From Desarmillaria ectypa (taxonomy: Eukaryota > Basidiomycota > Agaricomycetes > Agaricales > Physalacriaceae), in the NCBI GenBank assembly GCA_030407005.1, contig JAUDYN010000002.1, positions 1,674,001 through 1,738,000 of the forward strand: 64,000 bases of DNA, in the 5' to 3' direction. The number at the start of each line of letters is the position of its first letter. Positions within the stretch are counted from its first letter, which is position 1. The notes below the pieces were generated by a model. That model saw only the letters and a list, made by a program, of their open reading frames with translations, ran no database searches and was not told where the DNA came from. Positions 55,053 through 64,000 of this stretch are shown here, in pieces. The translations under genes were made by a program, and so were the position numbers.

Positions 55053-55084
55053 GTTGACAAGGGTTCGATTCCCCTTGCTTGACC
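55052..55084 (+). ncRNA. E13 gag-pol junction hairpin
   Basis: 33 nt beginning with G of UAG. The arms GGTTGA/TTGACC are CpG-decayed GGTCGA/TCGACC, and the inner stem CAAGGG/CCCTTG is perfect. The loop TTCGATTC, with GGGTTCGATTCCCC, matches the tRNA T-arm/B-box consensus. Confidence 0.75.
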
Positions 55085-57060
55085 AAGTCTCCTAGTGGTG
55101 AGTCCTCAGTTTCTATGGGTCAGACTTATATACTTGATTTAGGATAGTCAAATATGCAGTGTAAATATACAACTTTGTCACAAACCTTGAAGCCAAAGAA
55201 CACCAAAGAATCAATAACAAACAGGTACATTATGCTTCTGAAACATGCTGACACAATTATCTATAGTGAATCCTGAGCCCCTGACAAGATGCAGGATTTG
55301 CCAGGCAGTGCTGGCACTGCCACAAAATCCACTGAGTCTATCTTAGTAGACTCACCAGATACATAGGTAAAACTGCAGACTGGGGTGAGTAGATGGGACA
55401 CTCTAGGGCCTCTGAAGCTGAAAACCCTCACATCTCCATTTAGGAGACCAAGTCCAAACCCAGCCTTGCTAGGGTCAGTGGGGGAAACAAGCACCTACCA
55501 AGGCCAGAGCTAAGGCCATGTGCTATCCAGACCAGTTGGGAGAAACCAGATGATGAAACTGACAGCAATGATGGCATCCATATTTGCATCTGGTACTATC
55601 TCCAAGTACTCCACCAGAACAGGTAGTAGCAGAACCTCAGACCCATCAAGTTGAGTCCGACATCCTACTGATGTCATTTGAGTTCTCAAGCGAACTCAGA
55701 ATGAAGAACTGGAAGAAGGTAAAACTATTCTTGCAGTCAATATGCAAGAAGAAATCATATTATGAGTGGTACACCATGCTAATGAACTGGTGGCAGCTGC
55801 AAATGCAGAGAAACCAAAAAAGACATTCGAGGAGTTAGTGCTTTCTCAGTATCAAAGCTTTAGAGATTTATTTTCCAAAGAAAGCTTTGATGAACTACTA
55901 GAATGAAAACCATGGGATCATGCTATCAAGTTAACCCCCAATGCCAAATTCATGCTGGACTGTAAAGTCTACCCACTCAACTGAAACAAACAAGAACAAC
56001 TCAACAAATTTCTCAATGAGAATCTTGATTCTGGATGTATTCATCCCTCTAAATCCCCATTCACTTCACCATTTTTCTTTGTCAAGAAAAAAGATGGCTC
56101 TCTATGACCTGTTCAGGATTATTGAAAACTGAACAAAATAATGATTAAAAATCGTTATTCTCTTCCCTTGATCTCCAAACTTATCGACAAGTTATGTGGA
56201 GCCAAATACTTCTCCAAACTGGATGTTCGATGGAGATATAACAATGTCCAAATTTGAGAAGGAGATGAAAAAAAAGCTGCCTTTAGAACTAACTGAGGAT
56301 TCTTCGAGCCTATGGTTATGTTCTTCAGTCTTACCAATTCCCCCACCATCTTTCAATGGATGATAAATGACATCTTCAAGGACCTCATTGCTGAAGGCAA
56401 AGTAACCATCTACTTAGATGTCATTCTCATCTTCACAAAATCTCTGTCTGAACATCAAACAATTGTTCAACAAGTCCTTCAACAACTATGAGAGAATAAG
56501 CTATTTCTCAAGGCTGAGAAATACGAGTTCAAAGTACTCAAAACCAAGTATCTCAGAGTAATCATCAGCAAGGATGCTATCCACATGGATCCTGTAAAGA
56601 TTGCTGGAATTGCAGAATGGCCCACCCCAACAAAAAAGAAGGAACTCCAATCCTTCTTAGGATTTATGAATTTCTACCAAAATTTCATCCACAATTATTC
56701 CAAAATCATACAACCCCTTACCCAGCTAACTGGGAAAGTAGACTGGACTTGGGGAACAGAACAAAAACAAGCATTTTCACAACTCAAAATGTTGATGACC
56801 ACAAATGTTGTTCTGATGATTCCCTCAGATGAAGGGAAATTCAGAGTAGATGCAGATTCTAATGATGGAGCTATCAGTGCTGTCCTAAGTCAGGAACAGG
56901 ATGGCAAATGAAGACCAGTTGCATTCATGTTAAAAGCATTGATGGTCACCAAATGCAATTATGAAATCTATGATAAAGAATTGCTGGCCATCATGTTAGC
57001 CTTGGAAGAATGGCATCATTACCTCATGGGTGCAAAAGAGACAATTGAGATCTGGACTGA
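55054..57060 (+). pseudogene. E13 pol, first part (linker, RT, RNase H start); protease deleted
   Basis: The linker starts in the -1 frame relative to gag (VSMGQTYI-like, about 55110). The sequence then jumps from a SKYSTRTG-like linker box (about 55610) to EELEEGKTILAVNMQEEI (about 55705), so the second half of the linker and the whole protease are missing compared with E8. RT is at about 55915-56600; the YLDD box reads YLDVILIF (about 56410), which loses the second catalytic Asp. RNase H, about 56640-57060, has TGKVDWTWGTEQKQAF, ADSNDGAISAVLSQ and [19 protein letters not shown] copy 5 interrupts it within the WTDHQN box. Confidence 0.9.
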
Positions 57061-58517
57061 TGATATGCCGTCTACGCATTCACACCTAGATTTTGCAATT
57101 TTGTAACAATACTATTGCACATCTATCCTATACTAGTGATACATAGAAGACTATAGCTGAGGCTTCAAGCTGATAGTTAAAAGCAGTAAGCAACTGGTAG
57201 AGCCAGGACTTAGATGCAACACCATTAGTGGGTTAAATCTACCAGCTGGCCAGACTAGTAACTCGAATGCTAGCAGGACTAAGTGAAATACAGCCTCTAG
57301 TAAATGAAGGATGCTACTAGCAGACCAAAACCAGGAGTAGAATACACAGATCTTGTGAAGTTCTGTCACTAGCAGCCCAGACTGGGCATAAATGCCTAAG
57401 TCAGGATAACTAGTCACATGGCAATCTTGAAACAGGACTTAGAAATAAATTAGGAATGGATTAACCTTGAGCCCAGGTCCGACTATTTCGATATAGATCT
57501 CTTATGATTGATGCTAGTGGAGCTGGACTGCACCCGATCATGATCGGATAGCTGTTACAGGTACCAATATCTGGATATTCATATAACCGCATTACTAGGG
57601 CATGTAGTTGTGCCAAGGGTGCGGAAAGACCAACTGTGGAGTCTCTAGACTGAATATTTGAAAAGAAAACAGACTAGACCGACTATTGTGTGATTATTCA
57701 CCATTATTCATGACTAGCCAAGAAATCCTTACCAATATACCCTATACCCAGATGATATTTATAGTTCTGCCTCAGTAGTATATAAGTAGTGGGATGGGTG
57801 CTTGTGCAAAGCAGGCAAGCCATCCCCACAGTTGAGCCCTCACTGGTAGTAACTGGTGTCTCCAATTAAAGGCTTTTGTGCTTAACCTCGACAAAGTGAT
57901 TAATAGTTGCTAAGTCACCCATAGAATTGCATTGAATTGAAGTCCATTAGAGTCACTGTTGTGTCCTGCAAAGGTCCAGAGTGTTTGAAGTTAGTTCAAG
58001 CAAAGTTCTTGGAGTTATAGTATTATTCTTAGGCCAAGAGTGCCACTAGTTAGCCAAGAGTGTGGCTAGTCAAGTGTTTATCACTTGTAGGAAGCAGTAT
58101 AGGGCCAAGAGTGCCATCAGTTTATTCTTAGGCCAAGAGCGCCACTAGTCAGCCAAGAGTGCGACTGGTCAAGTGTTTATCACTTGTAGGAAGCAGTATA
58201 GGGCCAAGAGCGCCACCAGTCTGAAGCAGTTTCAGTCAGAATGAGCGCAGTAGCTCAAACCAAGTCACTCTTATCCAATTGTGTCTTACCCACCCCACTA
58301 GTACGAGTAGTACTTTGTATAAACTCACTAGTAATGAATAAAATGTCTTTAAGACAATTGTACTTGATTATTGAAGTCTGCAGAGTGCTTCCATCATACT
58401 CAAAACCGCCCGAATTCAATATTGGTGATTAAGTGTAGAGTAGTAAGAGGTTTAGTGTGATTGGTGTTCATTGCCATTCCCTAATTCTTTTGTCACTCGC
58501 TGTTACCAAGCACATCA
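57061..58517 (+). mobile_element. S element copy 5 (1457 bp) in E13 RNase H
   Basis: TGATATGCCG ... GCACATCA, flanked by CTGA (57057-57060) and CCAA (58518-58521). Both come from CCGA, with C changed on one strand at the left and on the other strand at the right. Removing it restores the WTDHQN reading. It is longer than its relatives because of a 99-bp tandem duplication (58023-58220). Confidence 0.93.
58023..58220 (+). repeat. 99-bp tandem duplication inside S copy 5
   Basis: Two units, 58023-58121 and 58122-58220, each starting TTATTCTTAGGCCAAGAG. The first unit shows TG where the second keeps CG at several places (GAGTGCC/GAGCGCC, GTGTGGC/GTGCGAC). The other S copies have one unit. Confidence 0.9.
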
Positions 58518-60350
58518 CCAATCACCAAAATCTCCAATACTTCTGAAAGCTGCAAAAGTTGAACCAACAACAAGCTCAATGGGTTACTGAATTGGCAGAA
58601 TACCATTTCACCCTCCAACACAAAGCAGGAGTAGCCAACAAGAAGGCTGACTTGCTTAGCTGATGAGATGATCACAATCAAGGAAAGAGAGACAATCAAG
58701 ACATAATTGTCCTCTCTCCTGAACATTTCAGGGCATTAATACTGCCTACAACTGAAGAACAAATAACACGTATAAGAGATGCAACCAGACAAAAGAAACA
58801 GTGGGACCAAGAGATTGAAAAATCTCTCAATCATGAATGAGGAATTACTCAAGAAGAAGGAGTATAATGATATGACAGACACATTTATATTCCCAAAGAC
58901 ATGTCTCTCCAGAGAGAAATCATTGTGCAACACCACAACCACATTACAGCAGGACACCCAGGTATCATCAAAAACAAAGAACTGATATTGTGGGAATACT
59001 GGTGGCCCAAGATGAAAAAGGATGTCGAAACATACATCAAAGGATGTGAAACCTGTCAAAGGACCAAAAGCAACACCCAAGCCAAAGCAACCCTTCTATA
59101 TCCTAATGCAATTCCTGAAGCCCCCTGGACCCACATCTCTGTTGACATGATTACTGGTCTTCTTGAATCAGAAGGCTATGATACTGTATTGGTCATTGTA
59201 GACTGTTTCTCCAAAATGATACTTCCAATTCCTTGTCATGAGGAACTATCCACAGAAGGATGGGCTCATATTCTCTGAGACCATGTCTATGTGAAACATG
59301 GAATGCCACAAGTGGTTATCTCTGATAGAGGACCACAATTCATGTCCACATTCATGAAGGAGCTCTATCAAATGATAAATATCACTCAGAACACCTCCAC
59401 AGCCTATCATCCCCAGACAGATAGACAGACAGAATGAGTCAACCAGGAGATTGAAAAATATCTCTGAATTTTCATCAATCATAGGCAAACTGATTGGGTA
59501 GAATGGCTACCACTTGCTGAATTTGCCCATAATAACTGCATACATTTGGCAACTGGGAAAAGTCCTTTCATGTCTTTATACAGACAAAATCCTCACCCAA
59601 TTCCTGATTCTATTCAGAAAACCATATTCACAAATCTGATGACTATAAAACTCATGGAAAATATGGTTAAAGTCCATAAGGAAGTTCATGATGCACTGGA
59701 AAAGGTGGCAGTGCAAATGAAGGCACAATATGACAAACAAAAACAGTCACCTTGAGAATACCAAGTGGGTGATAAGGTTTGGCTGGACACTGCCAACCTT
59801 CATCTTCCACAACCAAAAAAGAAACTTGACAACAAATGAACAGGACTATTTGAGATTGTCGAGAAATCCAGCATAGCAGCTTACAAACTAAAACTGCCAC
59901 CCCACTGGAAAATACACCCTCAATTCAATGAGAAACTGTTAACTCCTTACATTGTGCCCACATTTCCCAATCAACAACAACCACCACCTCCTCCTTCAGA
60001 CCTCATTGATGGTCAAGAGGAATACAAAATCAAAGAAGTTTTAGACTCTCGCACTCACTGAGTATATGCCAAATGGGGACAACCATTCAAAGAAGTCACA
60101 GACTATCTAGTCAAATGGAAGGGTTGGACCAGGGAATACAACTCATGGGTGTGAGAAATAGAGATGGAAAATGCTAGAAAAGTGATTGCAGAATATAAGG
60201 CTAACATTAACTGAGCCTTATACAACACCAAAATCATAACCAAGGACAAAGTAGTGGTCAAGATACTGGACCATGAATTCTTTAAAAATGATGATGTCAC
60301 ATACCTTGCTCAACACAAGGATAGGTATCAAAAATGGATCATTAACCCAG
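58518..60350 (+). pseudogene. E13 pol, second part (RNase H end, integrase, chromodomain)
   Basis: RNase H ends with YHFTLQHKAGVANKKADLLS (about 58600). Integrase is at about 58900-59970: HHNHITAGHPG, CETCQRTKSNTQAK, VDMITGLLESEGYD, VVISDRGPQFMSTF (catalytic Asp) and VNQEIEKYL (Glu), all visible; stops occur near 59277, 59436 and 59466. The chromodomain, about 60100-60150, has DYLVKWKGWTRE.NSWV. The C-terminal region follows, ending IINP at CCAG (60347-60350), the CCGG site of S copy 6. This is the best preserved integrase after E9. Confidence 0.92.
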
Positions 60351-61711
60351 TGATGTGCTTGGTAATGGCAAGTGACAAAAGAATTAGGGAATGGCAATGA
60401 ACACCAATCACACTAAACCTCTTACTACTCTACACTTAATCACCAATATTGAATTCGGGCGGTTTTGAGTACAATGGAAGCACTCTACAGACTTTAATAA
60501 TCAAGTACAATTGTCTTAAACGATGTTTTATTCATTACTAGTGAGTTTATACAAAGTACTACTCATACTAGTGGGGTGGGTAAGACACAATTGGATAAGA
60601 GTGACTTGGTTTGAGCTACTGCGCTCATTCTGACTGAAACTGCTTCAGACTAGTGGTGCTTTTGGCCCTATACTGCTTCCTACAAGTGATAAACACTTGA
60701 CTAGTCGCACTCTTGGCTCACTAGTGGCACTCTTGGCCTAAGAATAATACTATAACTCCAAGAACTTTGCTTGAACTAACTTCAAAACACTCTGGACCTT
60801 TGCAGGACACAACAGTGACTCTAATGGAGTTCAATTCAATGCAATACTATGGGTGACTTAGCAACTATTAATCACTTTGTCGAGGTTAAGCACAAAAGCC
60901 TTTAATTAGGGACACCAGTTACTACCAGTGAGGGCTCAACTGCGGGGATGGCTTGCCTGCTTTGCACGACTGCCCATCCCACTACTTATATACTACTGAG
61001 GCAGAACTATAAATATTATCTGGGATAGGGTATATTGGTAAGAATTTCTTGGCTAGTCATGAATAATGGTGAATAATCACACAATAGTCGGTCTAGTCTG
61101 TTTTCTTTTCAAATATTTGGTCTGGAGACTCCACAGTCAATCTTTCTGCACCCTTGGCCCAACTACATGCCCTAGTAATACGGTTATATGGATATCCAGA
61201 TATTGGTACCTGTAACAGCTATCCAATCATGATCGAGGATGTAGTCCAGCTCCACTAGTATCGATCATAAGAGATCTATATTGTAAAAGTCAGATCTGGG
61301 CTCAAGGTTAATCCATTCCTAATTTATTTCTAAGTCCTGTTTTAAGATTGCCATGTGACTAGTTATCCTGACTTGGGCATTTATGCCCAGTCTAGGCTGC
61401 TAGTGACAGAACTTCACAAGATCTATGTACTCTGCTCCTGGTTTTGGTCTACTAGTAGCATCCTTCATTTGCTAGTGGCTGTATTTCACTTAGTCCTGCT
61501 AGCATTCGAGTTACTAGTCTGGCCAGCTGGTAGATTTAACCCACTAATGGTGTTGCATCTAAGTCCTGGCTGTACTAGTTGCTTACTGCTTTTAACTATC
61601 AGCTTGAAGCCTCAGCTATAGTCTTCTATGTATCACTAGTATAGGATAGATGTGCAATAGTATTGTTACAAAATTGCAAAATCTAGGTGTGAATGCATAG
61701 ATGGCATATCA
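60351..61711 (-). mobile_element. S element copy 6 (1361 bp), inversion junction
   Basis: Minus orientation: on its sense strand TGATATGCCATC ... GCACATCA. Flanks on the plus strand are CCAG (60347-60350, pol end) and GCAG (61712-61715, gag; CTGC on the sense strand). It is the reciprocal partner of copy 4. Confidence 0.92.
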
Positions 61712-62926
61712 GCAGTGAATCAGGTAGTGGTCATGGTCTTGTGACCAGGGTGTCAGGGGGATAGTCTGGAATATTGTGTATTGAGGCTGGAAATGTTTCA
61801 GCCCACTGTCATATCTAGATCTATCAAAGTTGGATGTCCAGTTCATTTTCTTCTCATCAGGCAAGCTCCATCCTCCATAATTGTCAAAGAGAGTGACCCA
61901 GCTCCCATCATTCCTTTGCCATCCTTGGGCATAGCCCTGGTACCAAGTCACCAATGGCAGGGCAATAAAGTTCCCAGTTCCTGTTGGCATAGATATGGGC
62001 TTGAATGGTGGTGCCTGCATTGGGGCCCCATACAGGGTCATCCTAATTGAGGGCCAACCACTCATCCATGTTGGGATGTAGCTCTGGCCAGGCCATTCTG
62101 GCCTCAACATCTGCCTGTTATATCTCCCAGGTGGCAGATACAAAGAGGCTGAGTATTTCTCAGTCAATATTGGTGAGTTCAGGCCAATTTCAGTCAGTCC
62201 CATCTGGGTTGAAGGGACTGTTGGGGGGGAAGGTAGCGGTCATGGACATGGCATCCAAGCTTCCATTGGAGTCACTGGAGATTTTGATAATGAGGAGGGA
62301 GGAGGAGGAGTTGGTTCCTCCATTGGGCCAGGAGTTTTGTTCTCAGGCCCAGAGTCCATATGGATGGTTTTGATCCAGTCTGGAATCATCAGGGTGTAGG
62401 GTCCAGAGGTAGGGTCAGACAGGAGTAGGGGAACAGAGATGTTGGGGAGGGGAGTGTGGGGGTAGGAGATCCTCATTCACAGTCCATACATTCCTTGCAT
62501 ATTCTTGTGCAAGAGTGAGGGTGGGTCATTCCACCCTTTTGTTGAAGGGGCCTGGGGTCAGAGGCCTCCCATGGTTGGTGGTCTCCTCAGAGGAGGAGGT
62601 GGCAGAGAACTGGACCTGGGGGTGAGAGAGTGATATCTCTTCTTATCTGACCAGTCAGATAGAGGAAAGCCTCCTGGGAAGGATATGATCGGGATGTTGA
62701 GGCAGGTGGGGAGGGAGTTGTGGTGAGTGGCAGGGTTGCCACCCTTGTTGGAGTAAGGTATGGATTTCTTCTTCATACACTAGTACAAAGAGGGTGGTGA
62801 ATATAATGAGTAGGGCAGCACTGCCGATTATAATGCTGAGAGGGATAGTTTTCTGGTTTTGTCAGTTCTCTTCAGGCATGGATCTGTGCTTCTTTTATGG
62901 CTTGCATATAAGGAGTGGTATGATTT
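61712..62926 (-). pseudogene. E13 ORF1 and N-terminal Gag
   Basis: ORF1 starts MPEEN at about 62878, has a hydrophobic segment (IIGSAALLIIFTTLFVLVYE, about 62840-62770), a Pro-rich region, LHPDDSRLDQNHPYG (about 62390), an acidic/Ser motif SSSSLLIIKISSDSN (about 62310-62265) and MDEWLALN (about 62065). It ends at TGA 61910-61908. Gag (ORF2) starts at ATG 62020 (MQAPPFKPISMPTG) in another frame, overlaps ORF1 by 113 nt and runs to the S junction (SRPRPLPDS-like). It is the cleanest second example of the ORF1/ORF2 overlap seen in E9. Confidence 0.8.
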
Positions 62927-62939
62927 ATCTTTCAACTAA
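62927..62939 (-). promoter_or_regulatory. E13 self-primer binding site
   Basis: Sense TTAGTTGAAAGAT, adjacent to the 5' LTR. The predicted RNA start in the LTR is ATCTTTTGACTAA (63087-63075), 33 nt after TATATAA (63120-63114). The two mismatches are CA against TG, the decay products of one CpG. Confidence 0.7.
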
Positions 62940-63324
62940 TGTTAGAACCTGGTCCTAGCATATGATCTTGGAGCACTGAATCACTCTTAGGCTGTCTCAT
63001 GTTCAGACAATCACCTATAGATAAGAGGACTGCTCATCTTTAGAAGAGTGCAGTAGAAGGTATATGATTTAAGTTTAGTCAAAAGATAGAGAGTATGTAC
63101 AAAACTACTCTACTTATATATTAAAAGTACAGTGCTAATAATAGGTGAAATGATATGAGATGGGAGGAAGTCAGATGATCATGGTCCAGTAATGGTGAGG
63201 CTATTAGCAATAGATGAAGTCTTTGTAGATAGATAAGACTGAAAGGGTGTGAACAGTTGGATATGGATGGGATGTGTAAGCATTCTGATGTTGAAATGAT
63301 TAGATAAATGGAAAAATTGTAACA
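62940..63324 (-). mobile_element. 5' LTR of E13
   Basis: 385 bp, same length as the left LTR, bounded by the primer site and by the TCTTT duplication. Confidence 0.92.
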
Positions 63325-63600
63325 TCTTTATACCACTGTGTTTCTCATTTCATGCATGGAAAACACAACAACACTTCTATTATTAGAACCCATACTTTAC
63401 TATATAAGTAGCATAGCTCTTGCTGTAGTATCTCCAGCTTTGAGCTAAGTTTAATCATACTAAACTTTACTTGTCAACTCCTCTTCTCACCTAAGGCTAT
63501 AATCTTAGTCAACAGCATTAAGTGGACTCATTGGGTGACTATATGAATGTGATACAGCCCAGTGTTTACTATTGTTGTCCAACAGAGTTTGGGTCTAACA
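63325..63600 (+). mobile_element. 3' LTR of E12, right part
   Basis: Continues the E12 LTR (TCTTTATACCACTGTG..., matching 44390 onward) to GGGTCTAACA. It is followed by CCAGA, the E12 target duplication. Confidence 0.93.
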
Positions 63601-63605
63601 CCAGA

Positions 63606-63944
63606 GCTGCTTACTGTGATATAGGTCATCTCTGATGATTTTCTAGTTTTAGGCACAGAAACTATATGATACCTATATTGGACCCTGACTCACAGTATTT
63701 ATTATTAGGATATGCTATTTTGTATATAAATAGATGAAGCTGTGGCCTTTAGCTTCAGCTTTAGACTAAGATTCAATCTTATACTTATCTCAAGTATCTT
63801 CCAACTTACTTTGATTTCTTCTTCTTCATGAACTAAGACATTAGTTGTCTGACTCTCAATAGATCTGTGATGATACTATAGGTGACTGCCTGAATGTGAA
63901 GCAGCCTAGGTGTTTGATCTTATTTGTCAAGTTAGTTGCTAACA
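63606..63944 (+). mobile_element. Partial or divergent Gypsy-type LTR
   Basis: It has the order of landmarks seen in the other LTRs: TGTATATAAATAG near 63722, a primer-like AGCTTCAGCTTTAGACTAAG about 35 nt later, GGTGACTGCCTGAATGTGAAGCAGCC, and an end at GCTAACA (63944). The left end is uncertain (about 63606-63632). The last 56 bases of the window carry no motif I recognise. Confidence 0.5.
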
Positions 63945-64000
63945 GTAAAAAAGTACCTCATGCAAATCAGTAATGGACTTAATCTCAAGTAGCCAATGCA

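Larger units (their letters stand above)
51824..63324 (-). mobile_element. E13: chromovirus with 385-bp LTRs, internally inverted
   Basis: LTRs 51824-52208 and 62940-63324 (both 385 bp, minus orientation) are flanked by CCTTT (51819-51823) and TCTTT (63325-63329). The outer parts (52209-52330 and 61712-62939) read on the minus strand, but the inner part (53693-60350) reads on the plus strand. S copies 4 and 6 sit at both junctions in inverted orientation. Swapping flanks restores a continuous element and restores the 4-bp S duplications, so the middle was inverted by recombination between two S copies. Confidence 0.92.
44272..63600 (+). mobile_element. E12: full-length family-B chromovirus, 3' LTR split by E13
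   Basis: 5' LTR 44272-44677 (406 bp). The 3' LTR is in two parts, 51702-51823 and 63325-63600. Flanking duplications CCAGA at 44267-44271 and 63601-63605 are identical, which fixes the ends although 11.5 kb of E13 lies inside the 3' LTR. The coding region (44.7-51.66 kb) is heavily decayed. Confidence 0.93.

Noticed and set aside
58023..58220. CRISPR-like or satellite array
   Set aside because: Only two units of 99 bp without spacers; a simple tandem duplication inside one S copy.
52331..61711. Copies 4 and 6 as two simple independent insertions with degenerate target sites
   Set aside because: Their flanks disagree within each copy but agree perfectly between copies, together with a change of coding strand, which points to inversion.

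Overview
The window is a transposon graveyard with no host gene that I can support. Almost every kilobase belongs to LTR retrotransposons: mostly Ty3/Gypsy chromoviruses (Gag zinc knuckle, protease, RT, RNase H, integrase, chromodomain), one fragment of a second Gypsy family, one Copia fragment, and a 1.36-kb LTR-like element present as five single copies plus fragments. The protein families and the CpG-directed decay (CGA Arg codons turned into TGA, and paired TG/CA differences between copies) suggest a filamentous fungus, most likely a basidiomycete (Agaricomycetes). This is inference; no taxonomic marker gene is present. All coding regions are broken, so they are annotated as pseudogenes.

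Layout. 1-9.5 kb: pieces of minus-strand pol (E1, E3, E4), the gag-protease part of a different Gypsy family (C), and a stretch I cannot assign (4.16-5.04 kb). 9.5-14.7 kb: plus-strand pol and 3' LTR (E5). 14.7-16.6 kb: minus-strand ORF1/gag (E6). 16.6-40.06 kb: E7, a plus-strand chromovirus whose integrase was hit twice. One hit is E8 (20714-30362, plus strand, TSD AAGTA); the other is E9 (30582-39081, minus strand, TSD CAAAC, the youngest and most CpG-rich copy). 40.06-44.27 kb: the end of a family-B element, LTR remnants, a repeated unidentified segment (T) and a Copia integrase/RT relic. 44272-63600: E12, a family-B chromovirus with TSD CCAGA. Its 3' LTR was split by E13 (51824-63324, TSD C/TCTTT). 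E13 took three insertions of the 1.36-kb S element, and two of these have since recombined and inverted the 6.6 kb between them. 63.6-64 kb: a further LTR-like end.

What stands out. (1) S insertions have 4-bp target duplications that all trace to CCGN. (2) The chromoviruses carry an ORF1 upstream of and overlapping Gag, with an N-terminal membrane segment and a SUMO-interaction-like acidic motif. (3) Gag ends at a conserved UAG that abuts a 33-nt hairpin with compensatory base changes, and pol lies in the -1 frame. (4) The pol stop codon sits inside a 19-nt hairpin whose pairing is kept when UAG is replaced by UGA. (5) Four elements keep a 13-nt complementarity between the predicted mRNA 5' end and the sequence next to the 5' LTR, i.e. 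Tf1-like self-priming.
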